From a virus: DNA of 64,000 nt. The stretch lies in IMG/VR virus record IMGVR_UViG_3300017971_000264, positions 1 through 64,000 of that record; one strand, 5' to 3'. Both the position numbers and the translations under genes were made by a program. Positions 16,094 to 23,904 of this stretch are shown here, one piece after another (the stretch's first letter is position 1; each line of letters starts with the position of its first letter). Below the pieces are notes generated by a model. It was not told the DNA's origin. It did no database searches and saw only the letters and a list, made by a program, of their open reading frames with translations.

Positions 16094-17092
16094 ATGAAAG
16101 GGATCGGCATCTTTAAAGGCAAAGTCGGGTCCGAGGATGTAGCATTCTTCGGATGCGATGATGCCACCTTGCTTGCAGAGATCCACACCGAGGCCAAGGC
16201 CATGGTGGGCATGGAGCTGCACAAGGAAGATCCGCCGGTCGGGACTACGGCTCGCCGTGTCGGCGAGATATTGGTCCACTCTGTCGATGACGATGAGACC
16301 TACCAGGTCCAGTCGGAGAAACCTGAGACAGGGAGACGACCAACTGGTTCGCCCGGAGGATGGGCGGTTCAGTCGCTGGTGTTCTCTAAGGACAAGTTCA
16401 CGAAGGAACAGGCGAAAGCCTGGATCAAGGAACACAAGCAATTCGTCGATGCGGGAGTCGATGAGACCGACACGTCGTACAGGTTCCGCCAGTACGACCC
16501 CGGCTACTTCGGCAAATACCGCACGTTCGACTTGGCGGACGGCATCAAGGCCATTTATGGCCAGATTGCCAAAGAGAAGCGTGAAGACGCTGACGCTGAG
16601 AAGGACATCGCTGCTTCAATCGCCGATCACGACGCTGTGAAGGCATTGAACGAGCGCATTCTGAACAAGGGGCTGACGCTCTTTGAAGAAACCATCGAGA
16701 AGGCAGAAGAGAGTGAAGAGAGGTATATCCTCGGACTCGTTCTCGAACCCAACGATGGAGAGGAAGGCGCTGACTACAAACCGGACACCCAGGGCGACAT
16801 CTACTCCGCGAAGGCTGTGCGCGACTCTGCTCACGGCTTTATGGAGAAGTACGGCCAGATTGACCTCATGCATTCGTGGGATGCTCTGAGTGAGGGCGAC
16901 GTGGCCATCCTGGAGTCCTACCTAGCCCCAGTCGAGTTCACCATCGGCAAAGGCAAGGATGCGTACAAGGTCAAAAAGGGAACGTGGCTCATGGCGCTGA
17001 GGGTAAAGAACGACGAGATCTGGAAGGCCATCAAGGACGGAAAGATCGGAGCGTTCTCCATCGGTGGCAAAGCACGCCGAACGGAGGTGTAA
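16094..17092 (+). CDS. XkdF-type prohead protease
   Basis: Encodes 332 residues. The C-terminal half ('YILGLVLEPNDGEEG', 'DTQGDIYSAKAVRDSAHGFM', 'LAPVEFTIG', 'GTWLMALRVKNDEIWKAIKDG' in parts) matches the XkdF family, proposed phage serine proteases that mature the prohead. His around residue 247 and the downstream 'GAFSIGG' Ser segment are candidates for the catalytic site. The N-terminal 120 residues are a separate module with 'TKEQAKAWIKEH', a motif common in phage protease N-termini. Sits directly before the scaffold/coat genes, as expected. Confidence 0.8.
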   Translation: MKGIGIFKGKVGSEDVAFFGCDDATLLAEIHTEAKAMVGMELHKEDPPVGTTARRVGEILVHSVDDDETYQVQSEKPETGRRPTGSPGGWAVQSLVFSKDKFTKEQAKAWIKEHKQFVDAGVDETDTSYRFRQYDPGYFGKYRTFDLADGIKAIYGQIAKEKREDADAEKDIAASIADHDAVKALNERILNKGLTLFEETIEKAEESEERYILGLVLEPNDGEEGADYKPDTQGDIYSAKAVRDSAHGFMEKYGQIDLMHSWDALSEGDVAILESYLAPVEFTIGKGKDAYKVKKGTWLMALRVKNDEIWKAIKDGKIGAFSIGGKARRTEV

Positions 17093-17093
17093 C

Positions 17094-18413
17094 GTGACAA
17101 CTGCGAAGAAGAAAGATCCCGCCGTTGCCCGCCTCGAAGAGATCGACACCATGTTCGTATCCCTGGTGGACCGCGGCGCAAACAGGCAGAACAAGTTCTT
17201 CGTCGTCAAGGCCGACGGCAAAAAGCCGGAGCCGGTAGGCAAAGGCGTGGCGATGGAGCTTGGCAAAGAGGCGATGGAGACGCTCATGGAGCGGTTCCAG
17301 ACCCTCAAGGATAAGATGGACAGCGGCTCGCTTTCCCAGGACGACATCAAGGATGCGTTCCACGGTCAGTGGCAGCTCGAAGAGCTTATCCGCCAGGCAG
17401 TGGCAGTGACAGCAAAGAGCGATACGCTTGCACTTTCCATCGAGAGTGTGTTGCCGGCGCTGAAAGAACTTGCGAAGCAGGAAGACAACTCGGCTGACAA
17501 AGCCACTTGCCCGTACTGCAACGCTCAAGTCGAGCCGGGTGCGTCGATGTGTCCGAAATGTGGCAAGCCCCTCAAGGCAGGCCAAGGCTCGGATGAACAG
17601 AAGGCCGCCCAGAAGGACAGAGCAGAGAAGTACGGAATAGAGATCCTCGCAGAAGAGAAGAGTCACGTTGTGGCTCCTGCGAAGTCTCCCACGACCGAAG
17701 AGCTGTACGGAGATCCCGTCAACTTCCAGTTCCCCCTGGGGTGCGAGAAGGATGAGACCTCCAAGGAAGTCGTCGGTACATCGTTGCTCCGCTTCAAGCG
17801 GAATTATCGCGAGTACGAAGAGAAGAGTCGTACCGTGGTGGCAGCGCGTATCGTGCGTGCGGCACTGTCCGCCTCGGTGGTGATGGAGCTTCCGGAATCA
17901 GTTGCGAAGCTGCTCCCGGAGGATCTGCTGGAAGAGTACAAGAAATCCCAAGCCGACGGTTCATCCAACGGTTCGGACGACAACAGGGACGCCAAAGGGA
18001 AAGACGATACCGACATGTCTTCCTGGCTCGATGAAGCTGGCGGCAAAGTTCAAAGTGTGCTGATGGACGTGAAAGTCCGCTCGGCCCTTGACGCCCACTT
18101 GGAGTCCGACGGTGTTGAACTCTCAGCAACGGGTAAGAGAAACGTGCGTGTCGGAGTTGGAGGAGGCGCACCCTCCGGTGACAATGGGGATGTCCAAGAG
18201 CTTCGTGAGAAGAACGCGAAGCTTGAGGCTCAGCTCAAGAAGGCTCGCAAGGAATTGCGTGTCGCCAAGGCAAAGCTCATCAAGTCGAACGCGACTATCG
18301 GTAGCTCCACTGCTCTGTTGACCGGAGAAGAGGAAGCCGAACTCGCGGTAGGCAAGGGCAACAGCCTGAGCTGGGCAGGAGACTTAGCCCAAGACGTAGA
18401 AGAGGACGAGTAG
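17094..18413 (+). CDS. Zinc-ribbon / coiled-coil head protein (scaffold candidate)
   Basis: Encodes 439 residues from GTG 17094, with GGAGG six bases upstream. It opens with 'MFVSLVDRGANRQ', a motif often found near XkdF-type proteins. A zinc ribbon follows (CPYC and CPKC, about residues 139-157), then a helical middle, and a coiled coil around 355-395 ('LREKNAKLEAQLKKARKEL'). It lies between protease and coat, where scaffold or a second protease-associated protein is expected. A zinc ribbon in such a protein is unusual. Confidence 0.55.
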   Translation: MTTAKKKDPAVARLEEIDTMFVSLVDRGANRQNKFFVVKADGKKPEPVGKGVAMELGKEAMETLMERFQTLKDKMDSGSLSQDDIKDAFHGQWQLEELIRQAVAVTAKSDTLALSIESVLPALKELAKQEDNSADKATCPYCNAQVEPGASMCPKCGKPLKAGQGSDEQKAAQKDRAEKYGIEILAEEKSHVVAPAKSPTTEELYGDPVNFQFPLGCEKDETSKEVVGTSLLRFKRNYREYEEKSRTVVAARIVRAALSASVVMELPESVAKLLPEDLLEEYKKSQADGSSNGSDDNRDAKGKDDTDMSSWLDEAGGKVQSVLMDVKVRSALDAHLESDGVELSATGKRNVRVGVGGGAPSGDNGDVQELREKNAKLEAQLKKARKELRVAKAKLIKSNATIGSSTALLTGEEEAELAVGKGNSLSWAGDLAQDVEEDE

Positions 18414-18458
18414 GAAAGGTAGAAAGGTAAACGTCAAACACCGATTACGGAGGAAACA

Positions 18459-19400
18459 ATGGCCAAGTCCAATAAAAGCATCATGAACAAGGCGGACATG
18501 ATCGTCGACGATCTCAAGAACGACGGCGGTTATCTCCAATCCGAGCAGGCGAAGAAGTTCATCAAAGACCTCATCAAAGAGGCCACCATTCTGCGCCTGG
18601 CAACAGTGTACGGAATGAAGTCGCACACCAGGCTGATCGACAAGATCGGCATCAACGGTCGCGTGCTTCGTCCCGGTCACAGTGGACGCGCTCTGGGCGT
18701 GAACGACCGCACCAAGCCGACCACCAGCCAGACCACGCTCACCACGGTACTGTGCCGTGCTGAGATGCGTCTGAACGACGAAGTCCTCGAAGACAACATC
18801 GAGGGCGGGTCCTTCAAGAACACCGTCATGTCCATGTTCGCGGAGCATATCTCCCTGGACATCGACGACATGATGTTGAACGGCGACACCACGTCCTCGG
18901 ACGACCTGTTGGCGCTGTTCGACGGCGCTCGGAAGCTGGCCGTCACCAACACGGTAAACGTGGGTGACCAGCCCATCGACAAGACCGTTCTCAAGAAGAC
19001 GGTCAAGGCGATGCCGAGCCAGTACAACCGCAACCGCGCCAAGCAGCGCTTCCTCACTTCCGAGGATGGGGAGCTGGAGTACCGCGACTACCTCGCTGAC
19101 CGCGCCACCGTGCTGGGAGACAAGTTCCTCCAGGACGAGGCTCCCGTGCGGTACGCGAGCCGTGCGTTGGTTCCCGTGCCGGTCATGCCGGACAACACCG
19201 GAACCAGCAGCAAGTCCACGGACATCTTGCTGACCGACCCGAAGAATATGATCGCCGGGTTCTGGCGCAAGGTGAAGGTCGAGACCGACCGCGACATCAC
19301 CGCCGGCGAGTGGATCATGGTGGCGAGCGTGCGTCTCGGCTTCCAGTGGATGGAAGAGCGGGCAGTCGTCAAAGCCTACGACGTAAGGACGCAGGAGTAG
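18459..19400 (+). CDS. Major capsid protein
   Basis: Encodes 313 residues, the size of an HK97-fold coat protein. N-terminal helical arm, then 'LDIDDMMLNGDTTSSDD', a typical coat motif where the D-I-D-D segment precedes an 'NGD' turn, and a beta-rich C-terminal half ending in 'GEWIMVASVRLGFQWMEER'. Strong GGAGG before ATG and a terminator-like hairpin after the stop fit high expression. Position after protease supports the call. No long N-terminal delta domain is evident, consistent with separate scaffold genes. Confidence 0.85.
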   Translation: MAKSNKSIMNKADMIVDDLKNDGGYLQSEQAKKFIKDLIKEATILRLATVYGMKSHTRLIDKIGINGRVLRPGHSGRALGVNDRTKPTTSQTTLTTVLCRAEMRLNDEVLEDNIEGGSFKNTVMSMFAEHISLDIDDMMLNGDTTSSDDLLALFDGARKLAVTNTVNVGDQPIDKTVLKKTVKAMPSQYNRNRAKQRFLTSEDGELEYRDYLADRATVLGDKFLQDEAPVRYASRALVPVPVMPDNTGTSSKSTDILLTDPKNMIAGFWRKVKVETDRDITAGEWIMVASVRLGFQWMEERAVVKAYDVRTQE

Positions 19401-19418
19401 GCGACTGAGGTGAAGGCT

Positions 19419-19446
19419 GGGGCCTCTCCGGAGGTCCCGGTTCTTT
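19419..19446 (+). terminator. Terminator-like hairpin after coat gene
   Basis: GGGGCCTC (19419-19426) pairs with GAGGTCCC (19431-19438), eight pairs including one G-U, around a TCCG tetraloop, followed by a T-containing tract. Probably attenuates read-through after the coat gene or protects its mRNA end. Confidence 0.55.
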
Positions 19447-19475
19447 CCCGTTAACCTTCAACACGGAGAAGTACG

Positions 19476-19718
19476 ATGGCAGAGATTAAAACCAACTTCG
19501 GCTTCGGCGGTGCCAATGTGGTACCGAGCGGCGCCCAGGGGAAACCCACCCTCGCACAAGCGTTGCGTGACATCGCCGACGACCTGGCCAACCTCCAGGT
19601 AGCGGAGATCACCAGCCCCGATGCGACGGACCTCGCCACAGCTCTTACCCTGGTCAACGAGATCAAGGGAGCGCTGAATACGGTGGCAGGAGAGACCCTG
19701 CTCACCACGAAGGGATAG
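19476..19718 (+). CDS. Small 80-residue virion protein candidate
   Basis: Encodes 80 residues. N-terminal Gly-rich segment, then one amphipathic helix pair ('TLAQALRDIADDLANLQVAE', 'DLATALTLVNEIKGALNTVA'). GGAG precedes the start. Located between coat and decoration-candidate genes; could be a capsid cement or head fibre base. Similar short Ala/Leu helices are common in phage head-region proteins. Function unproven. Confidence 0.6.
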   Translation: MAEIKTNFGFGGANVVPSGAQGKPTLAQALRDIADDLANLQVAEITSPDATDLATALTLVNEIKGALNTVAGETLLTTKG

Positions 19719-19756
19719 TCTTCGACTGTCCAGGACTTTGGAACTGAAAATTTGAA

Positions 19757-19773
19757 TCTCGGCCAAGCCGAGA
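19757..19773 (+). promoter_or_regulatory. Hairpin abutting the ribosome binding site
   Basis: TCTCGGC and GCCGAGA arms with a CAA loop, seven pairs, end directly at the AGGAGG of the next gene. Likely a 5' stabiliser or a translation-tuning element for an abundant protein. Confidence 0.5.
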
Positions 19774-19786
19774 GGAGGAATGTAAG

Positions 19787-20098
19787 ATGTCACTCGGAAC
19801 TGTAACTGTCGGAGATAAGGCGGGCCAGAAACGCGCTCCGCAATTCGTTGATCACCTCCAGTTCGCCGGAGACGGTGCCTACCCGTCCGGTGGAACCGCG
19901 GACTTCCAGGAGTACGTGCAGGCGGCATTCGGCGACAAGCGCGAAGTGATCGGTGTCCTCGGTCAGGACTGCGGCGATTTCGTCCCTGTCTATGACAAGG
20001 CCAACGACAAGCTGAAAGTGTACAAGCGCTCGGACGGCGCGGAGGCCAGCGGAAACCTGTCCACCACGACGTTCAACATCTTGGTGTTCAGCTACTAG
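19787..20098 (+). CDS. Putative capsid decoration protein
   Basis: Encodes 103 residues, beta-rich ('LGTVTVGDKAG', 'DFVPVYDKANDKLKVYKRSD', 'TTFNILVFSY'). Small compact beta proteins just after the coat gene are often decoration or stabilising proteins. A hairpin before its strong Shine-Dalgarno and another after its stop suggest a highly expressed, discrete transcript segment. No sequence signature confirms the role. Confidence 0.5.
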   Translation: MSLGTVTVGDKAGQKRAPQFVDHLQFAGDGAYPSGGTADFQEYVQAAFGDKREVIGVLGQDCGDFVPVYDKANDKLKVYKRSDGAEASGNLSTTTFNILVFSY

Positions 20099-20130
20099 GC
20101 CGCTGCGATAAGCAGGCAATCGCGGGTGAA

Positions 20131-20176
20131 TGGCGGCCTGAGACCCGTTGAGACCTCTGGCCGCCACTCCCCCCTT
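20131..20176 (+). terminator. Terminator-like hairpin
   Basis: Perfect arms TGGCGGCC (20131-20138) and GGCCGCCA (20159-20166) with a 20-base loop, followed by a pyrimidine run ending in TTT. Lies in the 101-base gap after the decoration-candidate gene. Confidence 0.5.
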
Positions 20177-20199
20177 TGACGTTTTTGAAAGGAAATCCC

Positions 20200-20964
20200 A
20201 TGTTCTATGCCGTACGACTCAAGGAGTACGACCCCCGGAAAGGCGCGGTCAAGCTCACGTACATTTCAGCAGCGCTCGGTGCGAAGTACGTCGCCGGCGA
20301 GGGAGACCAGCCGTCCAACTTCTCGATCATCGAGGAGCGCAAGGACAAGAAGCATCTCCTGGAAATCGCGGAGCTGAAGAAAATCGAGCAATTCGACGTA
20401 TTCGAATGTGAGACCCTCGAAGAGGTTCACAAGCTCATCAAGGCCGAGGTAAATGCCAGACTCCTGGAAGGGCGTCCTGGCATCGCGGCCAAGGTTGCCG
20501 GAGAGCCTACTCAAATCAAGGAGAAGACTCCCAAGCGTGACCCGAAAGAGATGGCCAAAATCTTCAAGCCGATTTCGGCAGCGGAAGCTGCGAAGAAGCT
20601 CGAAGAAGAGAACGAGAAGAAGGCCAACGTTCCACCCGAGAATCCGGAAGATCCCGATGGTGACGATGATGACGACGCCTTCGGCGACGAAGGTGGAGAT
20701 CTCAGCGAAGACCTCGGAGCCAGCACAGGTGGACGCAAGCCGTCGACTGACCCGGAAGACCCGGAAGGCTCAGAAGACGGTGGCGAGGAAGCCTTGGCTC
20801 TTCGAGATGACGACGTATTCCCGGAATACGACGACATCACCGCGACCCAGATGAAAGAGTTCGCGGACAAGTACGAGATCGAGTACCCGTCGAGGGTATC
20901 GAAACACGACCTCTACGAGCTGCTCAAAGGAGCATTCGGAGTGGCCGAAGAAGACGAAGAGTAG
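20200..20964 (+). CDS. Acidic protein with C-terminal SAP/HeH-like domain
   Basis: Encodes 254 residues. The first 95 are a compact alpha/beta part ('MFYAVRLKEYDPRKGAVKLT'). The middle is an acidic Asp/Glu/Pro low-complexity linker. The last 40 ('TATQMKEFADKYEIEYPSRV', then 'SKHDLYELLKGAF') resemble a SAP or HeH helix-extended loop-helix, a small DNA-binding module found at the ends of phage head and tail proteins. ATG 20200 follows AAAGGAAA. Probably a head-associated protein. Confidence 0.6.
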   Translation: MFYAVRLKEYDPRKGAVKLTYISAALGAKYVAGEGDQPSNFSIIEERKDKKHLLEIAELKKIEQFDVFECETLEEVHKLIKAEVNARLLEGRPGIAAKVAGEPTQIKEKTPKRDPKEMAKIFKPISAAEAAKKLEEENEKKANVPPENPEDPDGDDDDDAFGDEGGDLSEDLGASTGGRKPSTDPEDPEGSEDGGEEALALRDDDVFPEYDDITATQMKEFADKYEIEYPSRVSKHDLYELLKGAFGVAEEDEE

Positions 20965-21016
20965 GAACAAACCTACTTGAACCACGACAAAGCCGCTTGA
21001 GGGCAAGGAGAAAGAC

Positions 21017-21298
21017 ATGAATGAGAACAGGAACGCCGAGAGACAACGGTCGAGCAACGGCGGAAGACCTTCAACGCACAGGGAGGTCAAGGACCTGGCG
21101 TTTGCTGGGTATGTGCATCTCAAGGGCGTGACGCTCTTGAAGGCATCGAAGAAGGGGGGAGACTTCACGTTCCTCTTCGACGATGTGGACGGTGTTATCG
21201 AGGGACTGAAGATTGAGTACACCAACTCGGCGGAAGCGCGGTTTGACGCTGCAATCCGTCGGCTGAAACGGCTGTGCCACCGGAGTCTCAGTGACTAG
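21017..21298 (+). CDS. DUF5659-like protein
   Basis: Encodes 93 residues. The pattern 'VKDLAFAGYVHLKGVTLLKA' followed by 'FTFLFDDVDGVIEGLKIEY' and a helix matches the DUF5659 pattern (Asp-Leu-Ala, His-Leu-Lys-Gly, then Phe-x-Phe-Asp-Asp) found in many phages near head genes. Biochemical role unknown. AAGGAG lies shortly upstream. Confidence 0.65.
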   Translation: MNENRNAERQRSSNGGRPSTHREVKDLAFAGYVHLKGVTLLKASKKGGDFTFLFDDVDGVIEGLKIEYTNSAEARFDAAIRRLKRLCHRSLSD

Positions 21299-21323
21299 GC
21301 GAAAAGGCACAGGGGTATAGGGG

Positions 21324-21761
21324 ATGGGATTTCCACGCAACCCGCTGACCATCGTGAGGGCAGATGCTCTCTATTCGCGAAAGCGAGTTCAGGTAGAGTG
21401 TCTGTCCTCCGATGAAGTCGGAGACCCGATGGCTGCGAGGGACAACCCTGTGGATGGAGTGTGGAAAGTTCACCGATCCGACCCATTCGACGTGACCCGA
21501 ATGCCAGCCTTTGGTATTCTTGTTGAGAAGACGTCGACAACGACAGGTTGGATGCAACTATTCGGTCCCATTGAAGGGATATACAGCGGATTGGAGCTTG
21601 GAAGAGTGTATTTTGTTTGGAGACCAGGGAATCCACCGACACAAGTTCCGCCCACCGCTGGGCCTTCTGGGTATGCGATGGTTCAAGGAATAGGAGTAGC
21701 AGTCGCCGAGGACATCTTGTTGTTGACCGGTGACTTGCAGATGACAATGAGACACTCGTAA
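21324..21761 (+). CDS. Hypothetical 145-residue beta-rich protein
   Basis: Encodes 145 residues. Beta-rich with a C-terminal pattern 'YAMVQGIGVAVAEDILLLTG', which resembles the ends of small phage head-associated proteins of the DUF2190 or decoration kind, but the match is loose. Pro- and Trp-rich loops in the middle. Possibly a virion surface protein. Confidence 0.55.
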   Translation: MGFPRNPLTIVRADALYSRKRVQVECLSSDEVGDPMAARDNPVDGVWKVHRSDPFDVTRMPAFGILVEKTSTTTGWMQLFGPIEGIYSGLELGRVYFVWRPGNPPTQVPPTAGPSGYAMVQGIGVAVAEDILLLTGDLQMTMRHS

Positions 21762-21770
21762 GGAGAAGAC

Positions 21771-22121
21771 ATGACTGAGGAAAAGACAGAACTGAGGATG
21801 ACCGAGGTAGAGATGGCACGCATGGAGCTACATGAGGCTCGTGCGAATGGACAGCTTGCTATTGTTGAGAAGCTTCAACTGGCAGAGAAGTTGCTCGGCA
21901 TCGACTACCGTGAAAAGGTCGCCGCCAACCGAGCAAAGCAGGCAGATGCGCAACGGTCCATGACAGAGGCCCAGGAGGAGGGTCGGGCTGTAATCGCGGG
22001 ACTCGAAAAGAGGCTCGGTATCAAATTTGACGACTACGTTCTCCAGGATTCTGGAGAGCTTAAACACAGAGAAGAAATCACCGGTCCTCCAGAAGAGGAC
22101 GAAACGGACAAAACGACATAA
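21771..22121 (+). CDS. Hypothetical helical protein
   Basis: Encodes 116 residues, almost wholly helical and highly charged (residues 5-85), compatible with a coiled coil; acidic C-terminus. No recognised domain. AAGGAG nine bases before ATG. Between head-associated genes and the first fibre-like gene; might be an assembly helper. Confidence 0.6.
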   Translation: MTEEKTELRMTEVEMARMELHEARANGQLAIVEKLQLAEKLLGIDYREKVAANRAKQADAQRSMTEAQEEGRAVIAGLEKRLGIKFDDYVLQDSGELKHREEITGPPEEDETDKTT

Positions 22122-22150
22122 TCCGGACGCCCGGATAGAAGGAGGACATC

Positions 22151-23551
22151 ATGGCCGAGAGGAAATTCGTTTTCATCAACCCGACGTACGGGTTCCACGA
22201 AGAGTCGGACCCCACGACGGACACCATCTCACTGGCTGGCTTGGCCATGTCGGGAGACATCCAGATGACTGGCGGCTCGGAAGTCACGGGACTTCCGGCA
22301 ACGCCGTCAGGGGCCACAGCAGCGGCCTCCAAGGCTTATGTAGACAACAGTCTATCCGGACTCAAATGGAGAGACCCAGTGGCCGTCCGGGAGGTCATCA
22401 ATGATGCCCTGTCTTCCCCCCCTGGATCGCCAAGCGATGGCGATGCCTACATCGTAGGTTCGTCTCCCACGGGTGGATGGTCCTCCTTCTCCCAGGGTGA
22501 CCTGGTTGAATGGGACGGAGCTTCTTGGAATCTCATCGTTGCCGGCGTCGGTGCAGAGCCTGCTGATGGCCTACGAGTCATCGTGACCGAAGGCACCGCG
22601 GCGGGTTCGTTCGTAGGCGAGGAAGGCAACATCGGTATCTACGATGCAGGAGGAGACTCCTGGTCGTTCAACACTCCGGAGGATGGCTGGGCTGTTCTCA
22701 TCAACGGCGAGAACGGTGTCGACGAGAACACAGCATGGACCTACGACACGGACACGTGGGTGCAGTTCTCCGGTGCTGGCCAGATCAATGCGGGTGCCGG
22801 TCTTGACAAGAGCGGCAACACCATCTTCGTGGGCAACGGAGACGGAATCAAGGTCAACGCAGACTCCATCGAGGTGGAGGTTTCGGCGACCAACCCAGGT
22901 TTGGAGTTCGAGGGAACGTCTCCGAACAAGACCCTCGCAGTTCAGGTATCGTCCACCGGCGGTCTCCAGAAGACGGCCTCTGGTGTCGAGGTCAAGCTCG
23001 ACGACACGCCAGACACCCTGGATGTGGACGCCGACGGCCTGAAGGTTGTAGGTCTCCCCTCTCTGTTCAAGATCAATGACGTGGCGGTAGGCTCCGACGT
23101 GACGGCAGCCAACCTGGATACGCTCACCGACGGCAGCAATGCGGATGCCCTGCATACGCACACCATCGCCGCGGTGGACGAAGCCAAGCGCGTCGAAGAC
23201 ACCCACACGAACAACGTGGCGGTGTCAACAGGACAGGTGGTTCGTTGGAGCGGTACCAACAACGAGATCACCCCGGCTGCGAACAACAGCGCCCCCAACG
23301 CCCGAGCTGTGGGTGTTGCACGTCAAGGCGGCGGTGGTTCGCCGGCGACGTCCGAAATCGTCAAGCATGGTGTGTGCGCCGGTGTTCTTTCGAGCGCAAC
23401 GGTCAACACTCCGTACTTCCTCGGCTCCGCTGGTGCGTTGGTCACCTGGGGAAGCATTCCGCTTCCGGGCCGTATCATCCGAGTGGGCTACGCCATCAAC
23501 GCGACCGACCTCGATGTCCAGATCATGGACCTCGGCTGGCGGCGTGCGTAA
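22151..23551 (+). CDS. Fibre-like virion protein
   Basis: Encodes 466 residues. The N-terminal 80 residues ('MSGDIQMTGGSEVTGLPATP', 'SKAYVDNSLSGLKWRDPVAV') resemble attachment segments of phage fibres. A Gly/Trp-rich part around 90-200 ('SPSDGDAYIVGSSPTGGWSS') recurs in fibre and structural proteins. The rest is Thr/Val/Asp-rich beta structure and ends in a 'SATVNTPYFLGSAGALVTW' segment common in phage virion surface proteins. Its place in the head/connector region rather than after the baseplate suggests a head or neck fibre. Confidence 0.65.
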   Translation: MAERKFVFINPTYGFHEESDPTTDTISLAGLAMSGDIQMTGGSEVTGLPATPSGATAAASKAYVDNSLSGLKWRDPVAVREVINDALSSPPGSPSDGDAYIVGSSPTGGWSSFSQGDLVEWDGASWNLIVAGVGAEPADGLRVIVTEGTAAGSFVGEEGNIGIYDAGGDSWSFNTPEDGWAVLINGENGVDENTAWTYDTDTWVQFSGAGQINAGAGLDKSGNTIFVGNGDGIKVNADSIEVEVSATNPGLEFEGTSPNKTLAVQVSSTGGLQKTASGVEVKLDDTPDTLDVDADGLKVVGLPSLFKINDVAVGSDVTAANLDTLTDGSNADALHTHTIAAVDEAKRVEDTHTNNVAVSTGQVVRWSGTNNEITPAANNSAPNARAVGVARQGGGGSPATSEIVKHGVCAGVLSSATVNTPYFLGSAGALVTWGSIPLPGRIIRVGYAINATDLDVQIMDLGWRRA

Positions 23552-23565
23552 TCAGCGGGTGATGC

Positions 23566-23892
23566 ATGACGGATCGCGTTCAGGTCGTCAAATGGGAGAG
23601 TCCGTCTAAGGGCGGAACACAAGAAGATACCGTCCCGACGGAGATCAATCCCAACGAAGACGGCCTGGACGCTCGCGCCTTATTCATCCAGAATGACACC
23701 TCGGAGGATGAAACGGTTCAAGTCACCAGGAACGCTTCTGGTGACATGGTGTTCTCAGACCAGCAGGTCGACCCTATCACATTGAGCGAGATACTTGCGC
23801 AGGCGCTGAACGTGGACGTCATCCTTTGCGATGATGTCCTTGCGGAGGTGCTTGTAGATGACGTGACAGCCAATGTGCTGATCGACCAGTAG
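23566..23892 (+). CDS. Hypothetical 108-residue acidic protein
   Basis: Encodes 108 residues. An N-terminal beta segment is followed by an Asp/Val/Leu-rich C-terminus with a repeated 'DDVLAEVLVDDVTANVLID' pattern (Asp-Asp-Val then hydrophobic pairs). Sits between two fibre-like genes and may be a linker or chaperone for them. No family recognised. Confidence 0.55.
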   Translation: MTDRVQVVKWESPSKGGTQEDTVPTEINPNEDGLDARALFIQNDTSEDETVQVTRNASGDMVFSDQQVDPITLSEILAQALNVDVILCDDVLAEVLVDDVTANVLIDQ

Positions 23893-23904
23893 GCGGAGGA
23901 GCGA

